From positions 1 to 64,000 of the forward strand of contig NZ_JBIPKH010000003.1 in NCBI RefSeq assembly GCF_044068625.1: a DNA stretch of 64,000 nucleotides, read 5' to 3'. The stretch's first letter is position 1. Each line of letters starts with the position of its first letter. The notes under the pieces are model-generated. The model made no database searches. It was not told the DNA's origin and saw only the letters and a list, made by a program, of their open reading frames with translations. Source of the stretch: Desulfurivibrio sp044068625 (lineage in GTDB: Bacteria > Desulfobacterota > Desulfobulbia > Desulfobulbales > Desulfurivibrionaceae). This document shows positions 7,336 to 16,403 of this stretch, piece by piece. A program made the translations under genes and the position numbers.

Positions 7336-9015
7336 TCAGCGGGCGGCGGTTTTGAGGTTGGTGGCGTACTGCCTGACCCCTTCGGCGATGCTTGCCGCCA
7401 GTTGGTTCAGGTATTGCTCATCGGTCAGCAGGTGCTCCTCCTCCGGATTGCTGATGAACCCCACCTCCACCAGCAAGGCCGGCATTCGGGCCCCGATCAG
7501 TACCACAAAGGGCGCCCGGCGGATTCCCCGGTCGTTGATCCGGCCGCCGTAGGTTTGGCGCAGGCTCTCCACCACCGTTTCGTGGACCATGTTGGCCAGG
7601 TGGACCGATTCCTGCAACTTGGCGTTGTTGATCAGCTGGTGGACGATGTTCTGCAGATCGCTGAAGCTGCGGGCCGAGGAGGCGTTTTCCCGGGCCGCCA
7701 CCCGCATCGCCTCGTCGTCGCTGGCCACCATGTCCAGGATGTAGGTTTCCACCCCCCGGGCTCCCCGGTTGGGGGCTGAGTTGACGTGGATGGAGATGAA
7801 GAGATCGGCGTCCCGGCTGTTGGCGATGGCGGTTCTCTCCTCCAGGGGCAGGAAGATGTCCCGGTCACGGGTCAGGATCACTTCGCTGCCCAGTCGTTGC
7901 TTGAGGGCGGTGGCCAGCAGCTTGGCAACCCTTAAGGTTACATCCTTCTCCATGATCCCCGAGGGGCTGATCGCCCCGGGGTCGCGACCCCCGTGGCCGG
8001 GATCGATCACCACCCGGCGCACCCCCAGGCCCAGCTGCTGGGCCAGGGAGAGGGGCGGGGGCGGAGCGCCGGGGGTGGCCACCCGGGTGGGCGCGGCCTT
8101 GGGGGGGCTGAGGGGCTGAATAACCCGCAAGGTCGGGGGGGCCGGTTGACCCAGCAGGTCGATCACCACCCGGGAGGGATTGTCCAGGCTGAAAATCTTG
8201 TAATCATCGATTCGGGTCTGGGTATCCAGCACCACCCGGACGGTGTCGGGGTCATGTTGAGCCAGGCGAATGCGCCGGAGCAGGCCATCCTCGATGGGGG
8301 TCTCCCCCCGGGTGATCCGGGGGCTGAGGCGGGCGCCGCTCAGGTCGATGTAGAGGCGCCGGGAATCATCACCGTTGGCCAGCATGTGGCTGCGGAAGCT
8401 CAGCGGCTCGGTGGTCTCGATCACCACCCGGGTGTAGCTGTCGCTGGACCAGTGGCGAACCGGCAGCACTTCGCCCCCCGCCGCCGTCGTCGCCGCCGCC
8501 GGTGAGGATTCCAGTTCCCGCAACTGGCGCCGGGCGCTGGCAGCCATCTCCCCGTCGGGATAGAGGGCCACGATCCGGCGCAGGGCGCGGCCGGCCCGCT
8601 CCGGCTCCTTGCGGTCATGGAGGAAGATATTGGCCAGATAGAAGAGGGCGTCGTCGGCCAGGTAGTGGCGAGGGTATTTGGCCTGTAGATCCTGGAAATA
8701 GGTGATCGACTCGGCCAGGTCCAGCTGGTTCTGGTCGCGCCGGTAGAGCTGGTGATAGAGGGTACCCAGCAGGTAGAGGCTTTGGGGGGCCACTTGGTGG
8801 GTGGGGTTTTCCCGCTGCAGGCGTTGCAGGGCCTGCCCGGCCCGCAGCCAGTTGCCCCGGGTTCGTCCCTCGGGGCCGTTGAGCAGGCGCTGGTAGTAAT
8901 CCCGGATCTGCTGAAACTGCTGGATGGGGTCGGGGGTGCTGCCGGTGGCGGTGAGCGGCAGGGAGCCGCCGATCAGGGCAAGGAGCAGCAAGATGGGCAA
9001 CCACAGTTTCTTCAC
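7336..9015 (-). CDS. amiC: N-acetylmuramoyl-L-alanine amidase with AMIN domain (AmiC type)
   Basis: 559 aa periplasmic enzyme that cleaves the amide bond between MurNAc and the peptide stem, needed for daughter-cell separation. An N-terminal signal peptide (KKLWLPILLLLALIGGSLP) is followed by a TPR-like helical region (about 30-180). An AMIN domain (about 190-300, targeting to septal peptidoglycan) comes next, then a Pro-rich linker. The Amidase_3 catalytic domain (about 333-555) carries the zinc ligands in VVIDPGHGGRDPG, a Glu in GIMEKDV, and SIHVNSA. The start is GTG at 9015, overlapping the mutS TGA as GTGA. The TPR segment ahead of AMIN is longer than in E. coli AmiC (about 417 aa). Confidence 0.93.
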   Translation of the reverse strand: MKKLWLPILLLLALIGGSLPLTATGSTPDPIQQFQQIRDYYQRLLNGPEGRTRGNWLRAGQALQRLQRENPTHQVAPQSLYLLGTLYHQLYRRDQNQLDLAESITYFQDLQAKYPRHYLADDALFYLANIFLHDRKEPERAGRALRRIVALYPDGEMAASARRQLRELESSPAAATTAAGGEVLPVRHWSSDSYTRVVIETTEPLSFRSHMLANGDDSRRLYIDLSGARLSPRITRGETPIEDGLLRRIRLAQHDPDTVRVVLDTQTRIDDYKIFSLDNPSRVVIDLLGQPAPPTLRVIQPLSPPKAAPTRVATPGAPPPPLSLAQQLGLGVRRVVIDPGHGGRDPGAISPSGIMEKDVTLRVAKLLATALKQRLGSEVILTRDRDIFLPLEERTAIANSRDADLFISIHVNSAPNRGARGVETYILDMVASDDEAMRVAARENASSARSFSDLQNIVHQLINNAKLQESVHLANMVHETVVESLRQTYGGRINDRGIRRAPFVVLIGARMPALLVEVGFISNPEEEHLLTDEQYLNQLAASIAEGVRQYATNLKTAAR

Positions 9016-11663
9016 AGCTGTTTCAACTCATATAAAAGCTTGAGGGCCTCCAGCGGGGCCAGGTTGTCGGGCTGGATCTCCTGCAGGCGACGGCGCAAGG
9101 GGTCTGCACCGGCGCCGAACAGGGGTAACTGGCTGGGGTGATCGGCCAGGGCCTTGTCGGCCCTTCCGGCCCCGCCCGTGGCGATGCGGGGCTGGCCCTG
9201 GCGGTTGAATTCGCCCTGCTCGATATTATGCAACAGTTCCTTGGCCCTGGCAACCACCGCCGGCGGCACTCCGGCCAGGGCCGCCACCTGGATGCCGTAA
9301 CTGCGGTTGACCCCGCCGGGCATCAGCTTGTGGAGAAAGATGATGGTGTCGTTCCACTCCCGGACCGCGATGTGGAAATTGTGTACCCGGGGGCGGGCGG
9401 TCGCCAGTTCGGTCAACTCGTGGTAGTGGGTGGCGAACAGGGTCTTTACCCCCTTCTCCTCCTTGTCGGTCAGGGCCTCGGCCACGGCCCAGGCGATGGC
9501 CAGACCGTCGAAGGTGGAGGTTCCCCGGCCGATCTCGTCCAGGATCACCAGGCTTTTGGCGGTGGCGTTGTTGAGGATGTTGGCGGTTTCGTTCATCTCC
9601 ACCATGAAGGTGGATTGGCCCCGGCGCAGGTCATCCATGGCCCCGACCCGGGTGAAGATCCGGTCCACCACGCCGACGCGGGCCTGGGCCGCCGGCACGA
9701 AGCTGCCCATCTGGGCCATCAGGACGATCAGGGCCGTCTGCCGCAAGACCGTGGATTTACCAGCCATGTTGGGGCCGGTGATGATCATCAGCTCCCGCTC
9801 ATTCTGGTCGAGATGGATATCGTTGGGGACGAAGCGACCCGGGGGCAGGTGGCGCTCGATCACCGGGTGGCGCCCTTCGCTGATGATGATCTCCTCGCCA
9901 TCATCCACCTGGGGCCGGGTGTAGTTGTGCCGGGCGGCCCCGATGGCCAGGGCGGCCAGCAGGTCCAGCATCGCCAGGGCCCCGGCGCTGTGCAGAATCC
10001 GGGAGCCGGCGGCGGCCACCCGGGCCCGGATTTCACCAAACAGGCGATACTCCAACTCCAGCCGCCGCTCCTCGGCCCCGCTCACCTTGTTTTCAAACTC
10101 CTTCAACTCCGGGGTGATGTAGCGTTCGGCGTTGACCAGGGTCTGCTTGCGGATATAGTCGGCCGGGACCTCGCCCGCCTTGGCCCGGCTGACCTCCAGG
10201 TAGTAGCCGAAGACCTTGTTGAACCCCACCTTGAGGGTGGGGATGCCGGTCCGCTCCCGTTCCCGGGCTTCCAGGCCGGCGATCAGCCCCTTGCCGTCGC
10301 GGAGGATGGTGAGCAGTTCGTCCAGTTCGGCGTGGTAGCCCTGGCGGATCAGGTTGCCTTCCCGCAGCCCCACCGGGGCATCGTCACGGATGGCGGCGGC
10401 CAGCAAGCCATGGAGATCATCCAGCAGGTCGATCTCTCCGCCCAATTCACCCAGCAAACCGGGGCGGCCCGCCAGCAGTTGCTTGATCGCGGGCAACTGG
10501 GCCAGGGAGAGCTTGAGGGCGGTGAGATCGCGGGCGTTGGCGCTGCCCAGCACCGCCCGGCTGTTGAGGCGTTCCAGGTCGTAGACCGCTCCCAGGGCCT
10601 GGTCCAGTCGCCGGCCCAGCTCCTGGTCCCGAAGCAGCTCTTCCACCGCGTCCAGGCGGCGGCGGATGGCGGCGACATCCTTGAGCGGCATCAGCAGGCT
10701 TTTCCGCAACTGCCTGGCCCCCATGGGGGTGCGGGTGTAGTCCAGGGTCGCCAGCAGGGAGCCCTCCCGCTGGGCCCCGCTGATGGTCCGGGTCAGCTCC
10801 AGGTTGCGGCGGGAGGCTTCGTCCAGCAGCAGCACCTGTTCCCGGTCCATGGGGGCCAGCCGCTCCAGGTGGGAGAGTTCGCACTTCTGGGTTTCCCGCA
10901 GGTAGGCGAACAGGGCTCCGGCCGCCCCGATCCCGGTTTCCAGGTGCTCGCAGCCGAAACCGGCCAGGTTGGCGGTGCCGAAATGCTCCAGCAGCAGCTC
11001 CCGGGCCGGGCCGGGCTGAAAACCGGTTTCCGGGCGGGGGGTGAAGCAGCACTGGGGCAGCAGGGCAGCCAAGCTGGCGGTCAATTCGGCCAGGGGGCCC
11101 TGCTGCCGGCCGGCGGTGGAATCCGCTGGGTCGCCGGCCGGCAGCAGGATCTCCGAGGGGGTCAGCCGGCCCAGGTCATCCAGCAGCTCCTCCCGCTTGT
11201 CGTGTTCGCCGACCAGAAATTCGCCGGTGGAGAGATCCAGCAGACTTACCCCCAGCCGCGGTCCCCGGAGGCAGATGGCCGCCAGAAAGCGGTTCTCCTT
11301 GTCGTCCAGCAGCTGGTCTTCGATCACCAGGCCCGGGCTCACCACCCGGACCACCTCCCGGCGGACCAGCCCCTTGCTCTGGCCGGGCTCCTCCATCTGT
11401 TCGCAGATGGCCACCCGCCGCCCCGCCTTGATCAGTTTGGCCAGATAACCGGTGGCGGAATGGAAGGGCACCCCGCACATGGGAATCTTGTCGGCCTCAT
11501 CCTTGCTGCTGCGGGAAGTAAGGGTGATGCCCAGAATCCCGGCGGCTTCCACGGCGTCAGCGAAGAACATCTCGTAGAAGTCCCCCATCCGGTAAAAGAG
11601 AATGGTGTCCGGATGCTGGTTTTTGATCTCCAGGTACTGCTGGAGCATGGGGGTTATCTTCAT
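9012..11663 (-). CDS. mutS: DNA mismatch repair protein MutS
   Basis: 883 aa, full length for MutS. The mismatch-reading motif GDFYEMF lies at about residues 27-33. The ATPase domain has Walker A GPNMAGKST near residue 629, Walker B region DEIGRGTSTFDG near 707, and the composite-site motif with ST[FL] and NETA. MutS binds base mismatches and recruits MutL. It sits in a co-directional run between yggU (35 bases upstream) and amiC, with which its stop overlaps. No truncation or frame break is seen. Confidence 0.97.
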   Translation of the reverse strand: MKITPMLQQYLEIKNQHPDTILFYRMGDFYEMFFADAVEAAGILGITLTSRSSKDEADKIPMCGVPFHSATGYLAKLIKAGRRVAICEQMEEPGQSKGLVRREVVRVVSPGLVIEDQLLDDKENRFLAAICLRGPRLGVSLLDLSTGEFLVGEHDKREELLDDLGRLTPSEILLPAGDPADSTAGRQQGPLAELTASLAALLPQCCFTPRPETGFQPGPARELLLEHFGTANLAGFGCEHLETGIGAAGALFAYLRETQKCELSHLERLAPMDREQVLLLDEASRRNLELTRTISGAQREGSLLATLDYTRTPMGARQLRKSLLMPLKDVAAIRRRLDAVEELLRDQELGRRLDQALGAVYDLERLNSRAVLGSANARDLTALKLSLAQLPAIKQLLAGRPGLLGELGGEIDLLDDLHGLLAAAIRDDAPVGLREGNLIRQGYHAELDELLTILRDGKGLIAGLEARERERTGIPTLKVGFNKVFGYYLEVSRAKAGEVPADYIRKQTLVNAERYITPELKEFENKVSGAEERRLELEYRLFGEIRARVAAAGSRILHSAGALAMLDLLAALAIGAARHNYTRPQVDDGEEIIISEGRHPVIERHLPPGRFVPNDIHLDQNERELMIITGPNMAGKSTVLRQTALIVLMAQMGSFVPAAQARVGVVDRIFTRVGAMDDLRRGQSTFMVEMNETANILNNATAKSLVILDEIGRGTSTFDGLAIAWAVAEALTDKEEKGVKTLFATHYHELTELATARPRVHNFHIAVREWNDTIIFLHKLMPGGVNRSYGIQVAALAGVPPAVVARAKELLHNIEQGEFNRQGQPRIATGGAGRADKALADHPSQLPLFGAGADPLRRRLQEIQPDNLAPLEALKLLYELKQL

Positions 11664-11697
11664 GCCGCCACAAATCCTCGCTCTTCTCGTCAGCCCC

Positions 11698-12000
11698 TTA
11701 AGGACGGGGCGGCAGCAGCTTGCCCCGCGCTTCGGCCCGGCTGATGTTTTGCAGATGGAAACGTTTGTCGCGGGAGCCGGCGCCGCCCACCAGGGTGACC
11801 GCCGCGCGCGGCAACCCGAGAACCCGGGCCAGGAAGGCGATCAGGGCGGTATTGGCCTTGCCGTCAACCGGCGGGGCCGCCACCGCGATTTTCAGGGCGT
11901 CGCCATACTCGCCCCTGATCCGGGTGCGGGTGGCGCCGGGCTGGGCCCTGACCCGCAACAGCACGGCGGTATCGTCGTCCAGGGATTGCAGCCAGTCCAT
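11698..12000 (-). CDS. yggU: YggU/DUF167 family protein
   Basis: 100 aa. It contains the family hallmarks: a strand VLLRVRAQPGATRTRI near residue 14 and the conserved segment AAPPVDGKANTALIAFLA near residue 41, followed by a Lys/Arg-rich strand. DUF167 proteins are small conserved proteins of unknown biochemical role, usually next to yggT and cell-division genes, exactly as here (yggT and divIVA just upstream). Confidence 0.9.
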   Translation of the reverse strand: MDWLQSLDDDTAVLLRVRAQPGATRTRIRGEYGDALKIAVAAPPVDGKANTALIAFLARVLGLPRAAVTLVGGAGSRDKRFHLQNISRAEARGKLLPPRP

Positions 12001-12020
12001 GGGGGGTACCCGGGCGTTTT

Positions 12021-13070
12021 TCAGCTTTTGGAGGGCTCCTCGTCGTCATCCAGGGAGATATTCAGATCCGGCTCCTCGCCCAGCAGATCGTCCTGGTCGA
12101 GCAGCTGCAACTCCTCGTCGTCGATCACCAGGCGCTCCTCCTCTCCTCCTTTCTCATCCTGTTCGGGGAGTAGCAGGTCCACGCTCTCGATGCTCAGCAG
12201 GTTGTTCGACTTGTCCTCCTCCGGTTCCTCCTGATCCAGGGGATCCTCCAGGGTGAAGATCATGTCGCCGTCCAGATCGGGCATGGTCAGATCTTCCAGC
12301 TCGGGTGCGGGTTCCGCCGGTGGGGCGGGCGGGGGTGAGGATTCGGCTTTCTCCTCGGCTTTCTCCTCGGCCATGGTGAGCAGGTCGTCAGACAGTTCGA
12401 TGCTTTGATAGAGATCCTCGATTTCGTCGGAGTCGGAGTCGGCCGCCGTTTCCGCCGGCTCAACGGTTTCCACTGGTTCCACCGGCTTGATGAAGGCGCT
12501 GGTCGCCCCGGCCCCGGCCGCGCCAACGGCGGCAACCCCGGTGGCGCCGGCCATGACGGGGGCGACATCGTCCTGCTGAATTTTAGCCAGATAGCTCTCC
12601 AGCAACTGGCGGACCTCCTCCCGGACCTGGTCCTTCATGGCCCGCAGTCGATCCAGTTCCCGTTCCAGCTTGGCAACCTCCTGGCCGGCGCTCTCCTCCA
12701 GTTCCCGGGCTTCCTGCCGGGCTTTTTCGGTCAACTCCCGGGCTTCCTGTTGGGCTTTGCCGGTCAGCTCCTGGGCCTCCTGCCGGGCCTTGGCCAGCAG
12801 CTCCCGGGATTCGTTGCCGGCTTTCTCCTTCATCTCGTCGGCAATCTTCTGGGCGGAAAGAATGGCGCTTAATGAGGATTTTTCCTGCTGTTTATAGGTT
12901 GTTACTTTCCGCTCCGCCGCCGCCGCCTGCTCTTTCAGCCTCGAGTTTTCGTAGTTGGCGGCCTGGAGGGCCGCGGCCACCTGCTCCAGAAACTCGTCCA
13001 CCTCTCCCGGATCGAACCCCCGAAAACGGACATGAAACTGTTTGGCTTGGATATCCTGGACTGTCAGCAT
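12021..13070 (-). CDS. DivIVA domain protein with coiled coil and acidic tail
   Basis: 349 aa. Residues 1-35 match the DivIVA membrane-binding start (VQDIQAKQFHVRFRGFDPGEVDEFLEQV). Then comes a long coiled coil, including tandem A-R/Q-QEA-x-EL-T-x-KA repeats of about ten residues (around 88-125) that are also near-identical at the DNA level (12690-12810). Residues about 165-349 are low-complexity and acidic (runs of E, D, S and P). DivIVA proteins sense negative membrane curvature and recruit partners to poles or septa. Its position between yggT and yggU is the classical arrangement. Confidence 0.88.
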   Translation of the reverse strand: MLTVQDIQAKQFHVRFRGFDPGEVDEFLEQVAAALQAANYENSRLKEQAAAAERKVTTYKQQEKSSLSAILSAQKIADEMKEKAGNESRELLAKARQEAQELTGKAQQEARELTEKARQEARELEESAGQEVAKLERELDRLRAMKDQVREEVRQLLESYLAKIQQDDVAPVMAGATGVAAVGAAGAGATSAFIKPVEPVETVEPAETAADSDSDEIEDLYQSIELSDDLLTMAEEKAEEKAESSPPPAPPAEPAPELEDLTMPDLDGDMIFTLEDPLDQEEPEEDKSNNLLSIESVDLLLPEQDEKGGEEERLVIDDEELQLLDQDDLLGEEPDLNISLDDDEEPSKS

Positions 13071-13135
13071 GGCGTAGCCTCCTTTGCCCTAATTGTAACC
13101 GTGGTGGTTATGGTTCCCGTTGCGCCGTTGGACGG

Positions 13136-13432
13136 TTAGCCAATTGCCCGGGCCAACTGCTGCAGGGTCGGCACCAGGAAACTTTGCAGGAAGATGATGG
13201 CCAGAATCAATAAAATGGGTGAGAAATCAAAGCTGCCGAAGACCGGCAGGTAGCCGCGGATGAAGCGCAGGGGCGGTTCGGTGATCTCGTGGAGAAAACG
13301 GACGATGGGATTGTACTGGTCGGCGTTGACCCAGGAGATGATGACCCGGCCCAGGATCACCCAGATGTAAACGCTCAGCACAACGTTGATCACACTGGCC
13401 AGGGCATTAAGAAAGTTGCTGAGAACAAACAT
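13136..13432 (-). CDS. yggT: YggT family integral membrane protein
   Basis: 98 aa with two strongly hydrophobic helices (about residues 6-33 and 70-90) separated by the conserved loop RVIISWVNADQYNPIVRFLHEITEPPLRFIRGYLP. This is the typical single YggT repeat. The family is implicated in membrane/cell-division organisation and osmotic tolerance in some bacteria. It lies in the cluster yggT-divIVA-yggU as in many Gram-positive and deltaproteobacterial genomes. Confidence 0.92.
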   Translation of the reverse strand: MFVLSNFLNALASVINVVLSVYIWVILGRVIISWVNADQYNPIVRFLHEITEPPLRFIRGYLPVFGSFDFSPILLILAIIFLQSFLVPTLQQLARAIG

Positions 13433-13448
13433 TAACCAATCTCCTCGT

Positions 13449-13784
13449 TTATGACTCCATTTGAAAACAGTTGAACAGGTGCTGGCGCTCCTCCAGGGTA
13501 ACCTGGCAGGGTTCGATCGAGGCCGGAGCCGGTTCCTCGGGTCGGTCTGTCGCCTCCGGCCGGGGGAGGGGGGTGGGCTCCCCCAGCAGCGGGGCCAGGC
13601 CGGGCGGGCCGATCCTGCCGCCGAGCAGGAGGAGAAAACGCTGCCGCTCCCGGGAAGAAAGCTCCTTTTCCAGCAGCACCAGGCCGCCGGGCAGCGGCAG
13701 GGCCCGCAGGGCCCAAAGCTCCGCCTCCCGGCCGACCCGGCTCAAAAATCCTTCCCGGCTGTCGGTTCCGGCATCCCCCGTCAT
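13449..13784 (-). CDS. Small uncharacterised protein translationally coupled to metG
   Basis: 111 aa, no recognisable family. The start is taken as ATG at 13784 because it overlaps the metG TGA as ATGA; a longer reading frame upstream is simply metG out of frame. The first 65 residues (SREGFLSRVGREAELWALRALPLPGGLVLLEKELSSRERQRFLLLL) look helical; the rest is Pro-rich with a helical end (LEERQHLFNCFQ). No signal peptide or membrane segment. Sits between metG and yggT in the same operon, 16 bases before yggT. Confidence 0.6.
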   Translation of the reverse strand: MTGDAGTDSREGFLSRVGREAELWALRALPLPGGLVLLEKELSSRERQRFLLLLGGRIGPPGLAPLLGEPTPLPRPEATDRPEEPAPASIEPCQVTLEERQHLFNCFQMES

Positions 13785-15310
13785 TGGCCCTTTTTGATCC
13801 GGGGGAACAAATTTTCGCCCAGGTTGACCGGGGCGCCCGGCGGCAGCACCCCCCAAGCCTGATGGGCCGCCAGCCCGGCGGCCGGATCCAGCGGCAGGGC
13901 GGCGGCCATTTTAGCGGCCGCTCCCGGCATGATCGGCTGCAGGGCGCAGGTGAGGCAGCGCAGGGTCTCCAGCAGGGTGTGGAGGACGGTGCGCAACCGC
14001 TCGGCCTGGGCGGGGTCCTTGGCCAGCTCCCAGGGCGCGTTGGTCACGATATAGCGATTGGCCCGGCCGATCACCTCCCAGACCCGTTCCAGGGCCTGGC
14101 GGAAGGCCATCTCCCGCATCTTGTCCCGGTAGTCGGCCAGCATTTTAAGGCAGGCGTCGGCCAGCTCCTGATCCTCGGCGCTGAGGGGGCCGGGGGTCGG
14201 CACCTGGGCGGCGGCGAAATTTTTCACCATGGTCAGGCTGCGGCTGAAAAGATTGCCCAGATCGTTGGCCAGATCCGAGTTGCGGCGGGCCAGGACCGCC
14301 TCCGGCGAATAGGAGGAGTCCAGGCCGAAGGACATCTCCCGCAGCAGGAAGTAGCGCACGGTATCCGCCCCGAATTCGGCCACCATTTCGCCGGGCCTGA
14401 CCACGTTGCCGATGCTTTTGGACATCTTGGTTTCGTTGATGTTCCAATAGCCGTGGACATGGAGGCGGCGATAGGGCGGCAGGCCCATGGCCTTGAGCAT
14501 GGTGGGCCAGAAGATGGCGTGGGGCTTGAGGATATCCTTGGCGATCAGGTGTTCGGCCCCGGCCCACCAGCGGCCGAAATCGGGCCCGTCGGGATAGCCG
14601 ATGCCGCTAATATAGTTGATCAGGGCGTCAAACCAGACGTAGGTGACAAAACGTTGGTCGAAGGGTAGGGGAATCCCCCAGCTCAGGCGGCTGACCGGCC
14701 GGGAGATGCAGAGATCCTCCAGGGGTTCGCTCAGGAAGGAGAGGACTTCGTTCCGGTAGCGTTCCGGCTGGATGAAATCGGGGTTGGCCTGGATGTGGTC
14801 GATGAGCCACTGCTGGTAGCGACTCATCTTGAAAAAGTAGTTCTGCTCGGTCACCGCTTCCGGGGGGGTGAGATGGTCGGGGCAAAGGCCCCCTTCCGTC
14901 AGCTCCTTTTCGGTGAGGAACCGTTCGCAGCCCTTGCAGTACAGCCCGGAATAATCGCTGAAATAGATATCGCCGTTGTCGTAAACCCGCTGCAGAATGG
15001 CCTGGACGGTGGCCATGTGGGCGGGATCGGTGGTGCGGATAAAGTTGTCGGGGGCCACCTCCAGCAACGGCCAGGTTTCCCGGAACATGGCGCTGATTTG
15101 GGCGACATAGTCGCCGACCTCCACCCCGGCGGCCTGGGCCGCCTGGACGATTTTATCGCCATGCTCGTCGGTGCCGGTCTGGAAAAAAACCTGATCACCG
15201 TCCAGGCGGGCAAAGCGGCAGATGGTGTCGGCCACCACCGCCGTATAGGCGTGGCCCAGGTGGGGTTGGGCGTTGACGTAAAAGATCGGGGTGCTGATAT
15301 ACAAAGTCAT
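13781..15310 (-). CDS. metG: Methionine--tRNA ligase
   Basis: 509 aa class I aminoacyl-tRNA synthetase charging tRNA-Met. HLGH (the HIGH motif) is at residues 17-20 and KMSKS near residue 293. A zinc-binding insert is seen as YCKGC near 130 and CPDH about 15 residues later. It is the short form lacking the C-terminal tRNA-binding/dimerisation domain. The start chosen is ATG at 15310, overlapping the upstream ricT TGA as ATGA, which places the typical MTLYISTPIFYVNAQPHLGH at the N-terminus; an in-frame ATG 38 codons upstream lies inside ricT and is unlikely. Confidence 0.96.
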   Translation of the reverse strand: MTLYISTPIFYVNAQPHLGHAYTAVVADTICRFARLDGDQVFFQTGTDEHGDKIVQAAQAAGVEVGDYVAQISAMFRETWPLLEVAPDNFIRTTDPAHMATVQAILQRVYDNGDIYFSDYSGLYCKGCERFLTEKELTEGGLCPDHLTPPEAVTEQNYFFKMSRYQQWLIDHIQANPDFIQPERYRNEVLSFLSEPLEDLCISRPVSRLSWGIPLPFDQRFVTYVWFDALINYISGIGYPDGPDFGRWWAGAEHLIAKDILKPHAIFWPTMLKAMGLPPYRRLHVHGYWNINETKMSKSIGNVVRPGEMVAEFGADTVRYFLLREMSFGLDSSYSPEAVLARRNSDLANDLGNLFSRSLTMVKNFAAAQVPTPGPLSAEDQELADACLKMLADYRDKMREMAFRQALERVWEVIGRANRYIVTNAPWELAKDPAQAERLRTVLHTLLETLRCLTCALQPIMPGAAAKMAAALPLDPAAGLAAHQAWGVLPPGAPVNLGENLFPRIKKGQ

Positions 15311-16386
15311 GCTTTCCGTTTTTCCCTGCGGTTTCCTTGACGTTTTTCCGGTGGTTTTTCCGGCTGTTGCTCCTGGTTCTGGGGCGGTCGGCCTCCTCCC
15401 TTCAGGGGTTCGCACCGGCTCCACTCGCTGGCCTGCCAGACGATCACCCGGCCGGGATCGTCCAGGGCGCAGACCTCGACATTCTCCTCCAGGACATGGA
15501 CGCGCAGGACCTTGAAAGTCGCGCCGTCCAGGGTGACGTTCTTGCCGAGCTTGGGCATTTTCCGGCGCAGTTTCTGGTAGGTTTCAAACTCGTAGGTCAG
15601 ACAGCAGAGCAGGCGGTTGCAGACCCCGGAGATCTTGCTGGGGTTCAGGGGCAGGCCCTGCTCCTTGGCCATCTTGATCGACACCGGGGAGAAGTTGCGA
15701 ATATAGGCGCTGCAGCAGAGCTCCCGGCCGCAACAGCCGATGCCGCCGATCATCTTGGTCTCGTGGCGCACCCCCACCTGCCGGATCTCCACTCGGGTGC
15801 GGAACTCCTGAACCAGATCCTTGACCAGCTCCCGGAAATCCACCCGATTTTCAGCGGTGAAGTAAAAAATAACCTTGCTGCCATTGAAGTAGCGCTCCAC
15901 CCGGATCAGTTTCATGGGCAGGCGATGTTTGGCGATCAGGTGCTGGCCGGTGGTGAAGGCCTCTTTTTCCCGGGCCTGCAGGCTGGCGAACCGGTCGTGC
16001 TCCTCTCGGCTTGCCCGGCGGATGACGGCGGGCACGGTGGCGGGGCGGCCTTTGCAGCCGCCGGCGTTGCCGTTCTCCTCGGAGTCGGAACCGTTCCGCT
16101 CCTCGGCGCTCGCCGTTTCGTCGCCCTCGAGCTCCCCCCCGGCTTCACTGGCGGGAGGCTCCTCGGCGGCCCTGGGGCCGCAGGGGCGATAATCATGCAG
16201 CACCAGGGCCGGCTCCAGGCCATGGTCGGTCTGGACCATCACCAGTTCGTCCCGGTGCAGGGGCTCGAGCCGGGTGGTTGCCGAGCAGGGCTGATCGGCG
16301 GGGCGAAAGCGAATGGCGCAGCAACGCGGCAACACCGTTTCCGGGGGTGGGCTATTTGGGGTTTCGTTGATATTGCAGTTTTCCAT
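15307..16386 (-). CDS. ricT: PSP1/RicT (YaaT-like) regulatory iron-sulphur protein
   Basis: 359 aa. The PSP1 C-terminal domain is clear: KHRLPMKLIRVERYFNGSKVIFYFTAENRVDFRELVKDL, then a Cys-rich part (GGIGCCGRELCCSAYI, and GVCNRLLCCLTYE). In Bacillus the RicA-RicF-RicT complex binds Fe-S clusters and affects RNase Y-dependent mRNA maturation. The first 100 residues hold an acidic low-complexity insert (EEPPASEAGGELEGDET) and the C-terminus a basic Gln/Arg/Lys tail (about 30 residues). The order holB-ricT-metG is conserved in many bacteria and supports the call. Confidence 0.9.
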   Translation of the reverse strand: MENCNINETPNSPPPETVLPRCCAIRFRPADQPCSATTRLEPLHRDELVMVQTDHGLEPALVLHDYRPCGPRAAEEPPASEAGGELEGDETASAEERNGSDSEENGNAGGCKGRPATVPAVIRRASREEHDRFASLQAREKEAFTTGQHLIAKHRLPMKLIRVERYFNGSKVIFYFTAENRVDFRELVKDLVQEFRTRVEIRQVGVRHETKMIGGIGCCGRELCCSAYIRNFSPVSIKMAKEQGLPLNPSKISGVCNRLLCCLTYEFETYQKLRRKMPKLGKNVTLDGATFKVLRVHVLEENVEVCALDDPGRVIVWQASEWSRCEPLKGGGRPPQNQEQQPEKPPEKRQGNRREKRKA

Positions 16387-16403
16387 GATCGTTCAAAATA
16401 CCA

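Noticed and set aside
9138..11744. Very long open frame opposite mutS (868 codons), and similar ones opposite other genes (for example 36329-39265 and 48775-51384)
   Set aside because: Opposite-strand shadows of high-GC genes: Gly/His/Gln/Arg-rich, no domain, and they cover proven genes with full motifs.
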